In this document: positions 25,076 to 35,000 of the stretch, piece after piece
Layout: every line of letters starts with the position of its first letter
Numbering within the stretch: position 1 is the stretch's first letter
NCBI GenBank assembly: GCA_964647625.1
Contig: CAZYHZ010000022.1
Location: forward strand, 1-63,203
DNA: 63,203 nucleotides
Source: DASRJG01 sp964647625
GTDB taxonomy: Bacteria > Acidobacteriota > Polarisedimenticolia > Polarisedimenticolales > DASRJG01
Direction: 5' to 3'
Position numbers and translations under genes: made by a program
The notes under the pieces: generated by a model
Told to the model about the DNA's origin: nothing
What the model saw: only the letters and a program-made list of their open reading frames with translations
Databases searched by the model: none

Positions 25076-25267
25076 ATGAAGCTTGCCGTCCGCCTCGCTG
25101 CCTCGTTCGCAATCGTCGTATCGGTGGTCTTGGGCATCGCCGCCCTGGTCAGCTCCCCCGCCCGGGCTGTGGACAATCCCTGCGATCCGACTTACCAAAT
25201 GCTCTTGTCTTGCAAGGCGCAGCACGGAAAGTGGGACTCGTCGTGCTGCTGCTGCCGGCTCCACTGA
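25076..25267 (+). CDS. Tiny exported peptide with a CCCC cluster
   Basis: 63 residues. ATG 25076 has an ideal AAGGAGG site. A signal peptide of about 34 residues (to PARA) leaves a ~29-residue mature peptide with six Cys: CDPTYQMLLSCKAQHG, then CCCC and a C-terminal RLH. The size and Cys density suggest a disulphide-knotted or metal-binding peptide. No maturation enzymes are adjacent, so a RiPP role is not supported. Family unknown. Confidence 0.7.
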   Translation: MKLAVRLAASFAIVVSVVLGIAALVSSPARAVDNPCDPTYQMLLSCKAQHGKWDSSCCCCRLH

Positions 25268-25285
25268 CACGAACTGCTCTGCCGG

Positions 25286-25771
25286 ATGATCGAGCCATCG
25301 TCTTCGAAGAGCGTCGGCACTGTTTTTGTCCTGCTCGGCCTCGCGATGGCCGCCACCGCAATCGTCGCTAGCCCTTATCGCATCCTCGGTCCGATCGTGG
25401 GACTCCCCTTGGTGTTCGTCGGCTCGAGCATTCTCGGGAGAACGGGCCAGCTCGCCCGTGCCCTGAAGCCTTTCGTCAACTCGACCGTTCGGGTGGAGGT
25501 CTGGAACGCGCAGCTCACCGCCTCCGGCGACCGTACGTTTCGAGTCGACTCCGTCACGCTGCTTGGGGCCGGGCTTTGGATCTACCTGCGCTCGAATCTC
25601 GGCGCCCGTCGAGCCAAGCTGAAGATCGCCCAACCCACCGCGCTGAGATTCCGCGGCGGCCATGCGGAGATCGATTTTGCCGGGTACGTTCAGTGGGCGA
25701 GTAGACGCCTCAAGAGCCCGCGAGGCGGCCGCGCGCCGGGAACGGTCACCCTGTCGCTCGCCGATGCGTAG
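25286..25771 (+). CDS. Hypothetical membrane protein with two helices
   Basis: 161 residues from ATG 25286. Two N-terminal helices (TVFVLLGLAMAATAIVA and ILGPIVGLPLVFVGSSIL) precede a ~110-residue soluble region with alternating basic and hydrophobic residues (STVRVEVWNAQL). No family recognised. It starts 18 bp after the Cys-rich peptide, so they are likely co-transcribed. It overlaps the convergent MFS gene by 26 bp. Confidence 0.55.
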   Translation: MIEPSSSKSVGTVFVLLGLAMAATAIVASPYRILGPIVGLPLVFVGSSILGRTGQLARALKPFVNSTVRVEVWNAQLTASGDRTFRVDSVTLLGAGLWIYLRSNLGARRAKLKIAQPTALRFRGGHAEIDFAGYVQWASRRLKSPRGGRAPGTVTLSLADA

Positions 25772-27098
25772 CCAGCGCGCTGCGCGTTTTCGCGACCAGC
25801 CACAGCCAGAACGCCGCGCTGACGATCAGCGCAACCGGCAGCACGATCAGGACGGCCCGGCGAAGATCGCCGAACCGATCGGACAGCATCCCGACGAATC
25901 TCGGCGACCAGAGATCGCCGAACAAGTGGATTGCGAAGATCGAGGCCGCCACCGCGCTCGAGCGCATCGCCACCGGAACGGTCTCGACGATCAGCGTGTT
26001 CACCGGCCCCGTGGACAGGAACAGCAAGAACATCGACGCGACCAGCGCTGCCTTCGAGAGCGAAAGGTCGGCGGACAGGAACGCGGCGAATGAGACCGGC
26101 GCCGCGGCGAGCGCGCTGAGCGCCAGTACCCACGCGTAGCCCGCTCCGGTGCGGCGCTGCCACGCCGTGGCGGCGAATCCGCCGAGCAGCGTCGCCGTGA
26201 GCCCGGTCACGACGAGCGAGCCACCGAAGAACGTCCCCGCGGCCGCGAGGTCCATCCCGTGGATGCGGTGGAGAAACGTCGGGGCCCAGAACGCGAAACC
26301 GCCCATCGCGAACGTCTGCGCGACGTACCCCGCGACGACGAGCAGATACGCCGGCATCCCGAGGAGCCGCACGTAGACGCGCAACCCTCCTGGGCTGCGT
26401 TCCGGCTGAGGATCCGGAGCGTGGTCGCTCGCTCCGCGAACCGGTTCACGAAGGAAGAGCAGCGCGAGCGCCAGGAGCAGACCCGGCGCTCCGGCCCACA
26501 GGAACGCGAAGCGCCATCCGTATCGCGCGGCAAGGACGCCGCCCAAGATGTAGCCGAACGCCGACCCGACCGGAATCGCGAGATAAAAGATGGAAAGCGC
26601 GTTGTTGCGGCGCCGCGCGGGGAACAGGTCGGCGATCCAGCCGGGACTGATCGTCCCGAAGCTCGCCTCGCCGAATCCCACCAGGGCTCGGAAGCACAGC
26701 AGCGACACGAAGGTGTTCGCACGGCCGGAGAGCACCGTGCCCAGGCTCCAGACGAACACGCCTGCGGCGATCAGCCCTTTGCGCGGAAGTCGATCGCCGA
26801 GGTACCCGAAGATCGGCGAGGTGAGGAAGTAGCCGATCATGAACGCGGTCGCGATCGTGCCGAGCTGCTCGTCGCTCAGGTGAAGCGCGTCCTTCACCGG
26901 CGTCAGGACCGCCGACAGGATCATCCGGTCGAGATAGTCGAGCAGGTTGAGGCCCGTGAGGGCCACCAGCGAGACGATCGGCCAAACCCGCGTGTCGTCC
27001 TTCAAGAGCTCGGCGGCCTCCCGGCGTGTCCGCGGAAGCCTACACGACTGTTCCGCCGCTGAGGGATGTTCCCGATCTTCCTGGGCGATCTTCCTCAT
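25746..27098 (-). CDS. MFS transporter, Spinster-like
   Basis: About 450 residues and 12 helices. The first helix carries LLDYLDRMILSAVLTPVKDA, and the loop between helices 2 and 3 is GYLGDRLPRKG (MFS motif A), typical of Spinster-type carriers. FGEASFGTISPGWIADLFP and LAIPVGSAFGYILGG also fit. Substrates in this family range from organic acids to sphingolipid-like compounds, so none is assigned. The start is uncertain (ATG 27098 or TTG 27131). Confidence 0.85.
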   Translation of the reverse strand: MRKIAQEDREHPSAAEQSCRLPRTRREAAELLKDDTRVWPIVSLVALTGLNLLDYLDRMILSAVLTPVKDALHLSDEQLGTIATAFMIGYFLTSPIFGYLGDRLPRKGLIAAGVFVWSLGTVLSGRANTFVSLLCFRALVGFGEASFGTISPGWIADLFPARRRNNALSIFYLAIPVGSAFGYILGGVLAARYGWRFAFLWAGAPGLLLALALLFLREPVRGASDHAPDPQPERSPGGLRVYVRLLGMPAYLLVVAGYVAQTFAMGGFAFWAPTFLHRIHGMDLAAAGTFFGGSLVVTGLTATLLGGFAATAWQRRTGAGYAWVLALSALAAAPVSFAAFLSADLSLSKAALVASMFLLFLSTGPVNTLIVETVPVAMRSSAVAASIFAIHLFGDLWSPRFVGMLSDRFGDLRRAVLIVLPVALIVSAAFWLWLVAKTRSALATHRRATG

Positions 27099-27174
27099 GG
27101 CCGGCGCGCGCGCGGAGCGCCACGCTTCCAAGCGGACGGAGGAGCCTCACTCGTTGTGCCGTCTCGGAGCCTTC

Positions 27175-27726
27175 ATGGACAGCGAGAAGCTCAAGACGCT
27201 GGCAGCCCTGATTGCCGAGCGGGACGCCGTGTCGGCGCGCATCGCCGACCTCACCGGCGGGCCCGCGCAGATCGGTCATCTCGGCGAGTTCATCGCCGCA
27301 GAGCTTTTCGACATCGCCCCCAACCGGTCGGCCCGGCACAAGGGCTTCGATGGGCGATTTCAACGTGGTCCGCTCGCCGGACGCACCGTCGATGTGGAGT
27401 GGTACGCCGTGCACGAGGGGATCCTCAGCCTCCGCAGGACCGAGCTTCCGGAATTCCACCTCGTCCTCGCCGGGCCCGCGTCGTCCCCGACGAGCCTGCG
27501 GACGTTCCCGCGGCCGTGGCTGATCGAAGCCGTGTATCTCTTCGAGGCGCGCCCGCTGGTCGATCGCCTCGTCGCGGCCGGCCGGGACCGGATCGGAGTG
27601 GCGATGGCGCTGTCGAACGCCGAATGGCAGTCGGCGGAGATCTTCCCCCGGGCGTCGAACGCGACCCTCCGGCTGTCGCCCTCGCAGCGAACGGCGCTGT
27701 CGATGTTCGCCGGAGTCAAGGCCTAG
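27175..27726 (+). CDS. Uncharacterised conserved protein (possibly DUF6998-like)
   Basis: 184 residues from ATG 27175. The core is LGEFIAAELFDI, KGFDGRF, TVDVEWYAVHEGIL and LHLVLAGPAS-like strands. The E...GFDG...VDVEW spacing recalls PD-(D/E)XK nuclease-like folds, but the expected catalytic Lys is a Trp, so activity is doubtful. It is divergent from the MFS gene. The family name is a recollection from the pattern and should be treated as tentative. Confidence 0.5.
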   Translation: MDSEKLKTLAALIAERDAVSARIADLTGGPAQIGHLGEFIAAELFDIAPNRSARHKGFDGRFQRGPLAGRTVDVEWYAVHEGILSLRRTELPEFHLVLAGPASSPTSLRTFPRPWLIEAVYLFEARPLVDRLVAAGRDRIGVAMALSNAEWQSAEIFPRASNATLRLSPSQRTALSMFAGVKA

Positions 27727-27767
27727 GGGCCGTTGGTTGCCCTGGAAAGCGATGCTCCCTCAGCGCA

Positions 27768-28484
27768 TCAATTGCAGCCGCTCGTGCTTCCCTGCCACGT
27801 GCCGGTGTGGCTTCCCGACGTCCACGTGCCGCTCATCGAGGGACCGCTGAGCGTTCCTTGCGCGGTCGCACCGGAGGGCGACGTCAGCGAAATGGACGTG
27901 CCGCTCAGCGTCCCGCTCAATGTCGCCGACCCTCCGCTCCCCGTGTAACTGCCCGAGAGCGTCATGCCGGACTGCGACAGGTCCCAGGTCCCGCTGTCGC
28001 TGCCGGAAAACGTTCCGCAGAAGTTCGTCACGGAGCCCGAGCTGCCCGACACGAGCGCGGTGAAGGAACCGGAAGAGCCCGGCCCCGTCCATGTCCCGGA
28101 GAGCGTGCCGTTCTGGAGCGATCCCGAAAAGGTGTATCCCCCTCCGGACACATCGAGGGGCCCCGACGGCGGCGTGAACGTCCCCGAGAGCACGACGTCG
28201 ACACCGCCGGTGATGTGCAGCGTGCCGCTGACGGTGTCCGTCGTAGCGAGCGGCATGATCGCGGAACCCATCGACGCGACCGCAGGAGTGATCGTCAGCG
28301 ACAGGGTGCCGCCCGTGCCGCTCGTTCCCGTCACCGTTCCTGCATACGACGTCGGCTGCTGGGTGGGATTGTTCGAATTGTAGTTGCTCGAGCTGCAGCC
28401 GATACCGGCCGCCGCGAGCAAGACGAGCGCGCCGACGATCGGCATGACGACGACAAAACGCTCAACCGGATTTCTCGTTCCCAT
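27768..28484 (-). CDS. Low-complexity Ser/Gly/Thr-rich lipoprotein
   Basis: 238 residues from ATG 28484 (CGAGGAAA upstream). Signal II peptide with lipobox AAGIGC (Cys about residue 30). The mature part is about half Ser, Gly and Thr in repeated beta-strand units of the type SGTLSGTxxxxTWTGSGSSGSF and LSGSYTGSGGSATLSG, suggesting a beta-solenoid or beta-barrel-like surface protein. Three Cys follow the lipobox. It is expressed from a well-formed promoter with a palindrome over the start site. Confidence 0.75.
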   Translation of the reverse strand: MGTRNPVERFVVVMPIVGALVLLAAAGIGCSSSNYNSNNPTQQPTSYAGTVTGTSGTGGTLSLTITPAVASMGSAIMPLATTDTVSGTLHITGGVDVVLSGTFTPPSGPLDVSGGGYTFSGSLQNGTLSGTWTGPGSSGSFTALVSGSSGSVTNFCGTFSGSDSGTWDLSQSGMTLSGSYTGSGGSATLSGTLSGTSISLTSPSGATAQGTLSGPSMSGTWTSGSHTGTWQGSTSGCN

Positions 28485-28532
28485 GGTTTCCTCGAAGTGT
28501 GTCGAGCGAGTGGCCCGAACGACTCTGGAATG

Positions 28533-28550
28533 CGAACCCTCGAGGGTTCG
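28533..28550. promoter_or_regulatory. 18-bp perfect palindrome over a transcription start
   Basis: CGAACCCTCGAGGGTTCG reads the same on both strands. A further T-A/A-T pair lies beyond one G-T position on each side. It overlaps the -10 hexamer and the predicted start of the lipoprotein transcript, as expected for a repressor operator; alternatively it folds as a 5' hairpin. Confidence 0.5.
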
Positions 28551-28577
28551 TATACCCGGGCGGCGTAGGCGCGTCAA
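28549..28577 (-). promoter_or_regulatory. Sigma70-like promoter of the lipoprotein gene
   Basis: TTGACG (28577-28572) and TATACG (28554-28549) with 17 bp between them. The extended sequence CTTGACGCG-N14-GTATACGAAC matches the promoter at 13336-13364 in all but one of the 19 specified positions. Confidence 0.55.
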
Positions 28578-28638
28578 GCGGCAACAGCGCCTCGCTGCCC
28601 GTCGGCGTTCGATCACGACGGCGCTCTCGGTTCGCGCA

Positions 28639-28655
28639 GTGCAAAACTGCCACAC
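28639..28655 (-). promoter_or_regulatory. Shared 17-bp intergenic motif, copy B
   Basis: On the minus strand it reads GTGTGGCAGTTTTGCAC. Including two flanking bases it is identical to copy A at 17 of 19 positions. It lies ~155 bp upstream of the lipoprotein ATG and ~165 bp upstream of the Kelch ATG. Confidence 0.5.
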
Positions 28656-28819
28656 TCCCTGTGCCGCGGTGCGCATCGTCGCCTCACTCCGGCTCGATGA
28701 CTCCGCTCCAGAACGGCCTGCCGATCGTCTTGTGTTCGCCGTAAATTGGTGTGTCTCGTTCGCGCGGCGTGCCCTCCTTGGCGTGGAGAAGGCCACTGTG
28801 GGTGGTGCCGGGAGGGCCC

Positions 28820-31800
28820 ATGCGTCACCGACTCGCTTGCGGCACGGTCGTCTGCTTCTTCGTCCTTTATGCCGGAGGGAACGCGGTCGCGCGGGAGCTT
28901 CGCGTCGAGGACCGCGTCGCGGCGCAGCGCGCGATCGAACAGGTCTACTGGAACCACCGGATCTGGCCGGCGGAGAACCCCGGCGCGAAGCCGAGACTGT
29001 CGGAGGTGATGTCCGACACCGCCGTGCGCGCGAAGGTCGTCGATGCCCTTCGGAAATCCAACGCGCTCGAAACCCTGAAGCGCCGTCCGATCGGTGCGGC
29101 CGAGCTCCAGGCCGAGATGGACCGCATGGCGACGCACTCTCGCGACACGCGGATCCTTCGCGAGCTGTTCGGCGCGCTCGGCAACGACCCGTTCCTGATC
29201 GCCGAGACTCTCGCGCGAGAGACGCTCGTGGACCGCCTCGTTCGAAACGCCTTCGCCACCACCCCCCGTTCCGCGACGTTGTCGTTCGACGATTGGTGGG
29301 CGGAGCAGCGCACGTCCCTACCCGCTGAGACTTCGCCCGTGGAAGGCGCATTCACTCTGCCGGCGATCATCGATGCTCCGGCGTGCACGCAAGACTCCTG
29401 GTCTCCCACCCGCCTCGACGTTCCGGACCCGCGCTATTCCCACACGGCCGTGTGGACCGGCTCGGAGATGATCGTGTGGAGCGGAGGAGGAGCTGCATTC
29501 AATACAGGGGGCCGCTATAACCCGGCGACGGATACCTGGACGGCAACGTCGATCGGGGCGAACTGCCCGACGGCCCGATCCCTTCACACGGCGGTGTGGA
29601 CCGGCTCGGAGATGGTGGTCTGGGGCGGAGGCAATGCCGCGACGAACACGGGTGGTCGCTACAACCCGGCGACCGACACCTGGACGGCGACCTCGACGGG
29701 AGCCAACTGTCCCGCGGCGCGTGTGAACCACACGGCGATTTGGACCGGTACCCAGATGATCGTCTGGGGTGGCGAGACCAATTCAGGAACCGCGCTGAAC
29801 ACGGGAGGTGTGTACACCCCGTCGACGGATACCTGGTCGGCGACCTCGACGGGAACTGGCGTGCCGGCGGCGCGGTTCGCTCACACCGCGGTGTGGACGG
29901 GATCCGTGATGATCGTCTGGGGCGGCAACACCGGAAGCGGCCTCCTGAACAGTGGAGCCCGCTACAACCCGGGCACGAACGCATGGACCGCGACCTCGAC
30001 GGGAGCGAACCTTCCGGTGGCCCGTGGTAGTCACACGGCGGTATGGACGGGCACCGTGATGTCGGTGTGGGGAGGCTCGGGCTCCTCCGGTGCGGTGAAC
30101 ACCGGCGGAAACTACAACCCGAGCACCAACGCGTGGGCTGCGACGTCGGTGGGAACGAACGTCCCTTCGGCCCGCTATTCCCATACCGCGGTGTGGAGCG
30201 GCACGGAGATGCTCGTCTGGGGCGGCGTCGGCGCCGACAACGCGCCCCACCGGTACAACCCGTCCACGAACACCTGGTCGACGGGGGGAACCAGCGCCGC
30301 CACGCCATCCGCGCGCTGGACCCACACGGCGATCTGGACGGGCAACGAGATGATCGTCTGGGGAGGGAATGTGGGCATCGGTGCAAATGACGGAGGGCGC
30401 TACTCCCCGTCGACCGACACGTGGACCGCGACCTCCGTGGGAACGGTGCCGGGCGCCCGCGCGAACCATGTGGGGGTCTGGACGGGATCCGAGATGGTCG
30501 TTTGGGGCAGCGTCGGCAGCACGGGAGGCCGCTACACCCCTGCGACGGATTCCTGGGCACCAACCTCGCAGGGAGCGAACGTCCCCGACGCCCGCACGTA
30601 CCCGACCGCGGTGTGGACGGGGACGAGAATGATCGTCTGGGGAGGTGTCGGCTCCAGCGTGTACAAGCAGACCGGGGGACGGTACGACCCCGGCACGGAC
30701 ACCTGGCAACCGACCTCCACAGGAGCCAACGTCCCGGATGGTCGCTCGTACCACTCCGCCGTCTGGACGGGAAAGCGGATGATCGTCTGGGGCGGCTTCA
30801 ACACCGGCGGAGCGTTGAATACCGGCGGCCTTTACGACCCGGTCGCCGACACGTGGTCACCCACCTCGACCGGCACGGGCGCCCCCGCTGCGCGCGATTT
30901 TCACAGCGCGATCTGGACCGGCACGCGGATGATCGTCTGGGGTGGCGGGGACTTCCCGCACTACAACGATGGTGCGCTTTACGATCCGGCATCGGACACG
31001 TGGAGCGCGACGTCGACCGGTGCCGGCGTCCCCGACCCACGGCAAGAGCAGAGCGCCGTTTGGACCGGCACTGAAATGATCGTCTGGGGAGGGATCGGCG
31101 GATCGTTCGATCTCGCGATGAACACGGGAAGCCGCTACGACCCGGCGACCGACACCTGGCAGCCTACGTCCGCCGCGCCCGGCATGCCCAGCGCGCGCGC
31201 GAAGCATGTTGCCGCGTGGACGGGCCGCGAGATGCTGGTGTCGTACGGCGGCGAGGGCGACCGGTACGATCCTTCGACGGATTCGTGGCAGCACATGGCG
31301 GGCTCGTCGACCATCAACGCGAGGAACAATGCCATTGCGGTCTGGAACGGCACGGAGATGATCCTCTGGGGAGGATTATTCGGAAATTACCTGACGTCCA
31401 CCGGCGGAACGTATTGCGCGTGCCCGAGCGGTCTGCTCGTCTATCGCGATGCCGACGGAGACGGCTACGGCGCTGCCGGGAGCGCGATCGGGTCGTGCGA
31501 CGGCTCGATTCCGGCGGGTTACGTGCTCAACGACACGGACTGCGACGACACGAGCGCCGCCGTCCACCCCGGCGCGACCGAGGTCTGCAACGGGATCGAC
31601 GACAATTGCGATGGCCTGATCGACAACGGCATTGCCGGGCCTTCCGGCCGGCCCACGTTGACGGCCGCGAAGCCGGGGTCCGCGGCGGCTCTCTCCTGGA
31701 CCGGTGAATCGGACGCCACGGGATACGACGTCGTGAAGGGAAACCTGTCGATCCTTCGCGGCACTGCCGGTAACTTCAGCACCGCCACGACCGCCTGCCT

Positions 31801-31984
31801 CGGGAACGATCTGACGACGCCGACAACGCAGGATTCCGAGATTCCACCGTCGGGTGATGGCCTTTGGTATCTCGTCCGAGCCGTCAATTCCTGTAGCGGC
31901 CCGGGCAGCTTCGACGACGGATCGCCGAGCCAGCTTCGCGGACGGGATGCAGGCATCGGCGCGGCGGCCGGTGCTTGTCCCTGA
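28820..31984 (+). CDS. Secreted Kelch-propeller protein with SurA-like N-region, MopE-like motif and C-terminal fibronectin-like domain
   Basis: 1054 residues from ATG 28820 (GGAGGG upstream). A signal peptide is followed by a ~130-residue helical segment like the N-domains of SurA-type foldases (QAEMDRMATHSRD, FGALGNDPFLIAETLARETL). Fourteen ~48-residue Kelch-type units follow (HTAVWTGSEMIVWGG, GGRYNPATDTWTATS). Then come an Asp-rich MopE-like metal site (YRDADGDGYG, CDDTSAAVHPGATEVCNG) and the shared domain, ending GACP at the last residue. Fourteen units would make two propellers. It is probably surface-located; function unknown. Confidence 0.88.
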   Translation: MRHRLACGTVVCFFVLYAGGNAVARELRVEDRVAAQRAIEQVYWNHRIWPAENPGAKPRLSEVMSDTAVRAKVVDALRKSNALETLKRRPIGAAELQAEMDRMATHSRDTRILRELFGALGNDPFLIAETLARETLVDRLVRNAFATTPRSATLSFDDWWAEQRTSLPAETSPVEGAFTLPAIIDAPACTQDSWSPTRLDVPDPRYSHTAVWTGSEMIVWSGGGAAFNTGGRYNPATDTWTATSIGANCPTARSLHTAVWTGSEMVVWGGGNAATNTGGRYNPATDTWTATSTGANCPAARVNHTAIWTGTQMIVWGGETNSGTALNTGGVYTPSTDTWSATSTGTGVPAARFAHTAVWTGSVMIVWGGNTGSGLLNSGARYNPGTNAWTATSTGANLPVARGSHTAVWTGTVMSVWGGSGSSGAVNTGGNYNPSTNAWAATSVGTNVPSARYSHTAVWSGTEMLVWGGVGADNAPHRYNPSTNTWSTGGTSAATPSARWTHTAIWTGNEMIVWGGNVGIGANDGGRYSPSTDTWTATSVGTVPGARANHVGVWTGSEMVVWGSVGSTGGRYTPATDSWAPTSQGANVPDARTYPTAVWTGTRMIVWGGVGSSVYKQTGGRYDPGTDTWQPTSTGANVPDGRSYHSAVWTGKRMIVWGGFNTGGALNTGGLYDPVADTWSPTSTGTGAPAARDFHSAIWTGTRMIVWGGGDFPHYNDGALYDPASDTWSATSTGAGVPDPRQEQSAVWTGTEMIVWGGIGGSFDLAMNTGSRYDPATDTWQPTSAAPGMPSARAKHVAAWTGREMLVSYGGEGDRYDPSTDSWQHMAGSSTINARNNAIAVWNGTEMILWGGLFGNYLTSTGGTYCACPSGLLVYRDADGDGYGAAGSAIGSCDGSIPAGYVLNDTDCDDTSAAVHPGATEVCNGIDDNCDGLIDNGIAGPSGRPTLTAAKPGSAAALSWTGESDATGYDVVKGNLSILRGTAGNFSTATTACLGNDLTTPTTQDSEIPPSGDGLWYLVRAVNSCSGPGSFDDGSPSQLRGRDAGIGAAAGACP

Positions 31985-32008
31985 CGATTCCCATGCTCCA
32001 GTTTTTGC

Positions 32009-32036
32009 TTGACATCCTGGGCGTTCGAAGTACCTC
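32009..32036 (+). promoter_or_regulatory. Promoter candidate for the BNR-repeat gene
   Basis: TTGACA (32009-32014) and TACCTC (32031-32036) with 16 bp between them lie 31 bp upstream of ATG 32068. As at 13470, a perfect -35 box precedes a secreted-protein gene. Confidence 0.35.
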
Positions 32037-32067
32037 GTCCTACAAGGGAAAGCAGGAGGGCGTGCGC

Positions 32068-35000
32068 ATGCCGCCACGGGTGTTTCTGTCGGACTTCGTA
32101 CGCCGTGCAATCGTCTCTTTCACCGTGCCGTGTCTGGCCGCAGGCTTCGGCGCCTCTGCGGCCACCTTCACCGACGTCCCCTCGAACGAGATCAACGTCG
32201 GCGCGCACCTCACTCCGGTCCCGAGCCAGGACGCGATCGGCGCGGCATTCGGGCTGTCCGATGGCGAGATCTCCCTGCTCATGGTCGAGGACACGAGAGT
32301 CAAGTCGCGGCATTCGGGGGACGGCGGCGCAACCTGGAGCAGCGAGGTCGAGGTGAGCGGCGTGAACACCCCGCTCGTCCAGGACGTCACCGGAGCGTTC
32401 TCGGCGGACAGCAAGATCTACGCCGCGTGGCTCGTCGCGGATCCGGCGGGCTACATCGGCATGCAGTTCGCCCGCAGCGACGACATGGGCCAGCACTGGA
32501 CCGCTCCGGCGGTTCTCCTCCAGAGCGGAAATCCGTCGTTCGGTGCGACGAAGATCCGCATGGCGACGGGGGGTCCGGGCCAGGCCGCGATCATCTACCG
32601 CGGCAACAACGACAGCGACCCGTGGGTCACGGCGACGGCGAACTCGGGTGCGACGTGGACCACGCCGGTGCGCCTCGACACCGGGGTCGCGATCGGCTCG
32701 GCTCCGACCAACGGCGAGCGCATCGCGATGGACAGCACGGGCCGGATCTACGCCATCTACATCCAGGGCCGCTCGGGCGGGGCCGCGACCGCCTACTACA
32801 CACGATCGATCGACGGCGGCGCGACGTTCGCGGCCGAGCAAGCCATCAGCCTCCCCGCGCACGGCAATTCGGACAAGCCCGACATCCAGGTGACCACCAG
32901 CGGCGACGTCCTCCTCGCGCTCTGGGACAGCGCGGATTCCGACCACATCTACATCGAGCGCTCGATCGATCACGGCCTGACCTACACCACGGTGCTCAAC
33001 CGGACGCTCGCCAACAACGACGTCACCGTCGCGCCGGCGCTTTACCCGGACCCGGCCTCCGGTCTGGGGCTCGTCAGCTGGGTTCGCACGACGAACGAGG
33101 CGGTCCTCGTCCGCACGACGGATGAGGGCGCGACCTGGGGAAGCGACGTCGTGCTCGTGTCGACGGCCGCAGGAAACTTCAAGCAGAAACGGGCCTACAC
33201 GCCCGTCGTCGTGACGAAGACCTCGGCAGGTCACCTGGTCGTGGCCTGGTCGGACCAGCGCGCCGACACGTACACCGGACTCGAGGACAGTGTCTACGCC
33301 CGTGCGTCGACCGACCTCGGGGTGACCTGGGGGGCCGAGCAGCGCGTGGACGGCGGAACGGCCGGAACGCACCAGAGCTGGATCAACAACATCGCCGCCT
33401 ACGGCTCGGACAACGTCTTCGTCTTCTACCAGGACGATCGCGACGACGGCGGAAGGTCGTACAACTTCCACGCGAACAAGTCCGCTGCGACGCCGCTGGC
33501 ATTCGGCGCCGACGCGCGGGTCGATCTGGACGACGGGACGGTGACTCCCTCCACGCTTGCGCAATCGTCGCTCACCACGGACGGCGCATCGCACGTCTAC
33601 TACGCGTTCGGCGCCGTGACCACCGGGCCTCAGGCGGACATCCTCGTCGCCGCGAGCGCCGACGGCGGCCACACGTTCGGCACGCCGGTTCGCGTCGGCA
33701 GCACGGCCGCGGGAACGAGGGTCAGCCTGCTCCCCCAGATCAAGGCCTTCAGCGACGGCAAGGTCTACCTGATATGGGAGAGCGACAATCCGGGTGTCGG
33801 CCGGGAGATCCGGTTCAGCCGCTCGACCGACTACGGCGCCACGTGGCAGGCGGCGGACACAGTCCTCGCGACGCTGACGCATCTCGTCGGCTACTTCGAA
33901 TCCGGCCTCTCGCCGGGGATCGACCTCGAAGCGACCTCCGCCGGGAGCGTGTACGTCGCGTGGTCGGACGGCGCCAACGTCTTCCTCGCGCGCTCGACCG
34001 ATTTCGGCGTGACCTTCTCCAGCGCCGACGTCGATCAGGACTCACGCGGAAGCAACAAGTTCCCGAGGATCTGCGCGAACGGAAGCTTGCTCATCCTCAC
34101 GTGGGAGAGCCCGAACGTCGCGCTCACCGTGACGAGCCTGTGGGCGACCGCCAGCGTGAACAACGGGCAGACATGGATCACGAGCACCGAGATCCGCAGC
34201 GACACCGCCGGGGGCGGGGTCGACCGGCACGACCTGGCCTGCGATTCGGCGGGACGCGCCGTCGTCGTGTGGCCGGACTATCGAAGCGGAGTCGACGTGC
34301 AGCTCTGGTCGAATCGCTGGAACGGCGGCTCGTGGAACGGCGAGATCCAGGACAGCGCGCCGACGGGTGCGTTCATCTCGAACCCTCACGTCCGTTTCGT
34401 GGACGCCGCGTTCGACGTCGTCGCCGTGTATGAGGATCAGTCGTTCAATGTGTGGGCCAGCCGCTCGACCGACGACGCGCATACGTTCACGTCGTGGACG
34501 AGCCTCGACGCGGCTGCGCCGGTGCCGGGCGCGTACTCGTACTCGCCCCGCCTCACGACCGACGGCGCGGGGCACGCGTGGGCCGCGTGGCTGGACGAGA
34601 GCGCCGGCGCCGCCGTGCCCCAGCTCATCGTGCGCCACTCCGGCGATGGAGGCGCGACCTGGGGGTCGGTCTACCGGCTCGATCGGAAGACCCCGCAGGG
34701 CGCGTACCCGGACGCGCCGGCGTTCTACGGCTACACCACGAATGCGGCGGCCCTCCCGGGCGCCGGGATGTTTGCGTGGGGAGCGCTTCGCGAGTCCGTG
34801 ACGCTCGATCCCCTCTTCAACGCTTACGACGTGAACGACTTCGACAGGGACGGCACACCCACGGGCTCGGATTGCAACGATAACGATCCGACGCTGAAGA
34901 CCGTCCCGCCCGAGGTCGCCGGGGTGGCGATGTCGAAAGTCGCCGGTGCGTCGCGCGTCGCGTGGACGTCGGAGGACGCAACCGCCGGCAGCGCCACGAA

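Larger units (their letters stand above)
28485..28819. other. 335-bp divergent intergenic region
   Basis: No gene is seen. It separates the lipoprotein from the Kelch protein. It contains the lipoprotein promoter, an 18-bp perfect palindrome and copy B of the shared motif. A G-rich ribosome binding site (GGGAGGG) lies at its right end. Confidence 0.7.

Noticed and set aside
31519..33882. Long antisense frame under the Kelch and BNR genes
   Set aside because: Crosses the boundary of two well-supported genes and has no recognisable domain.
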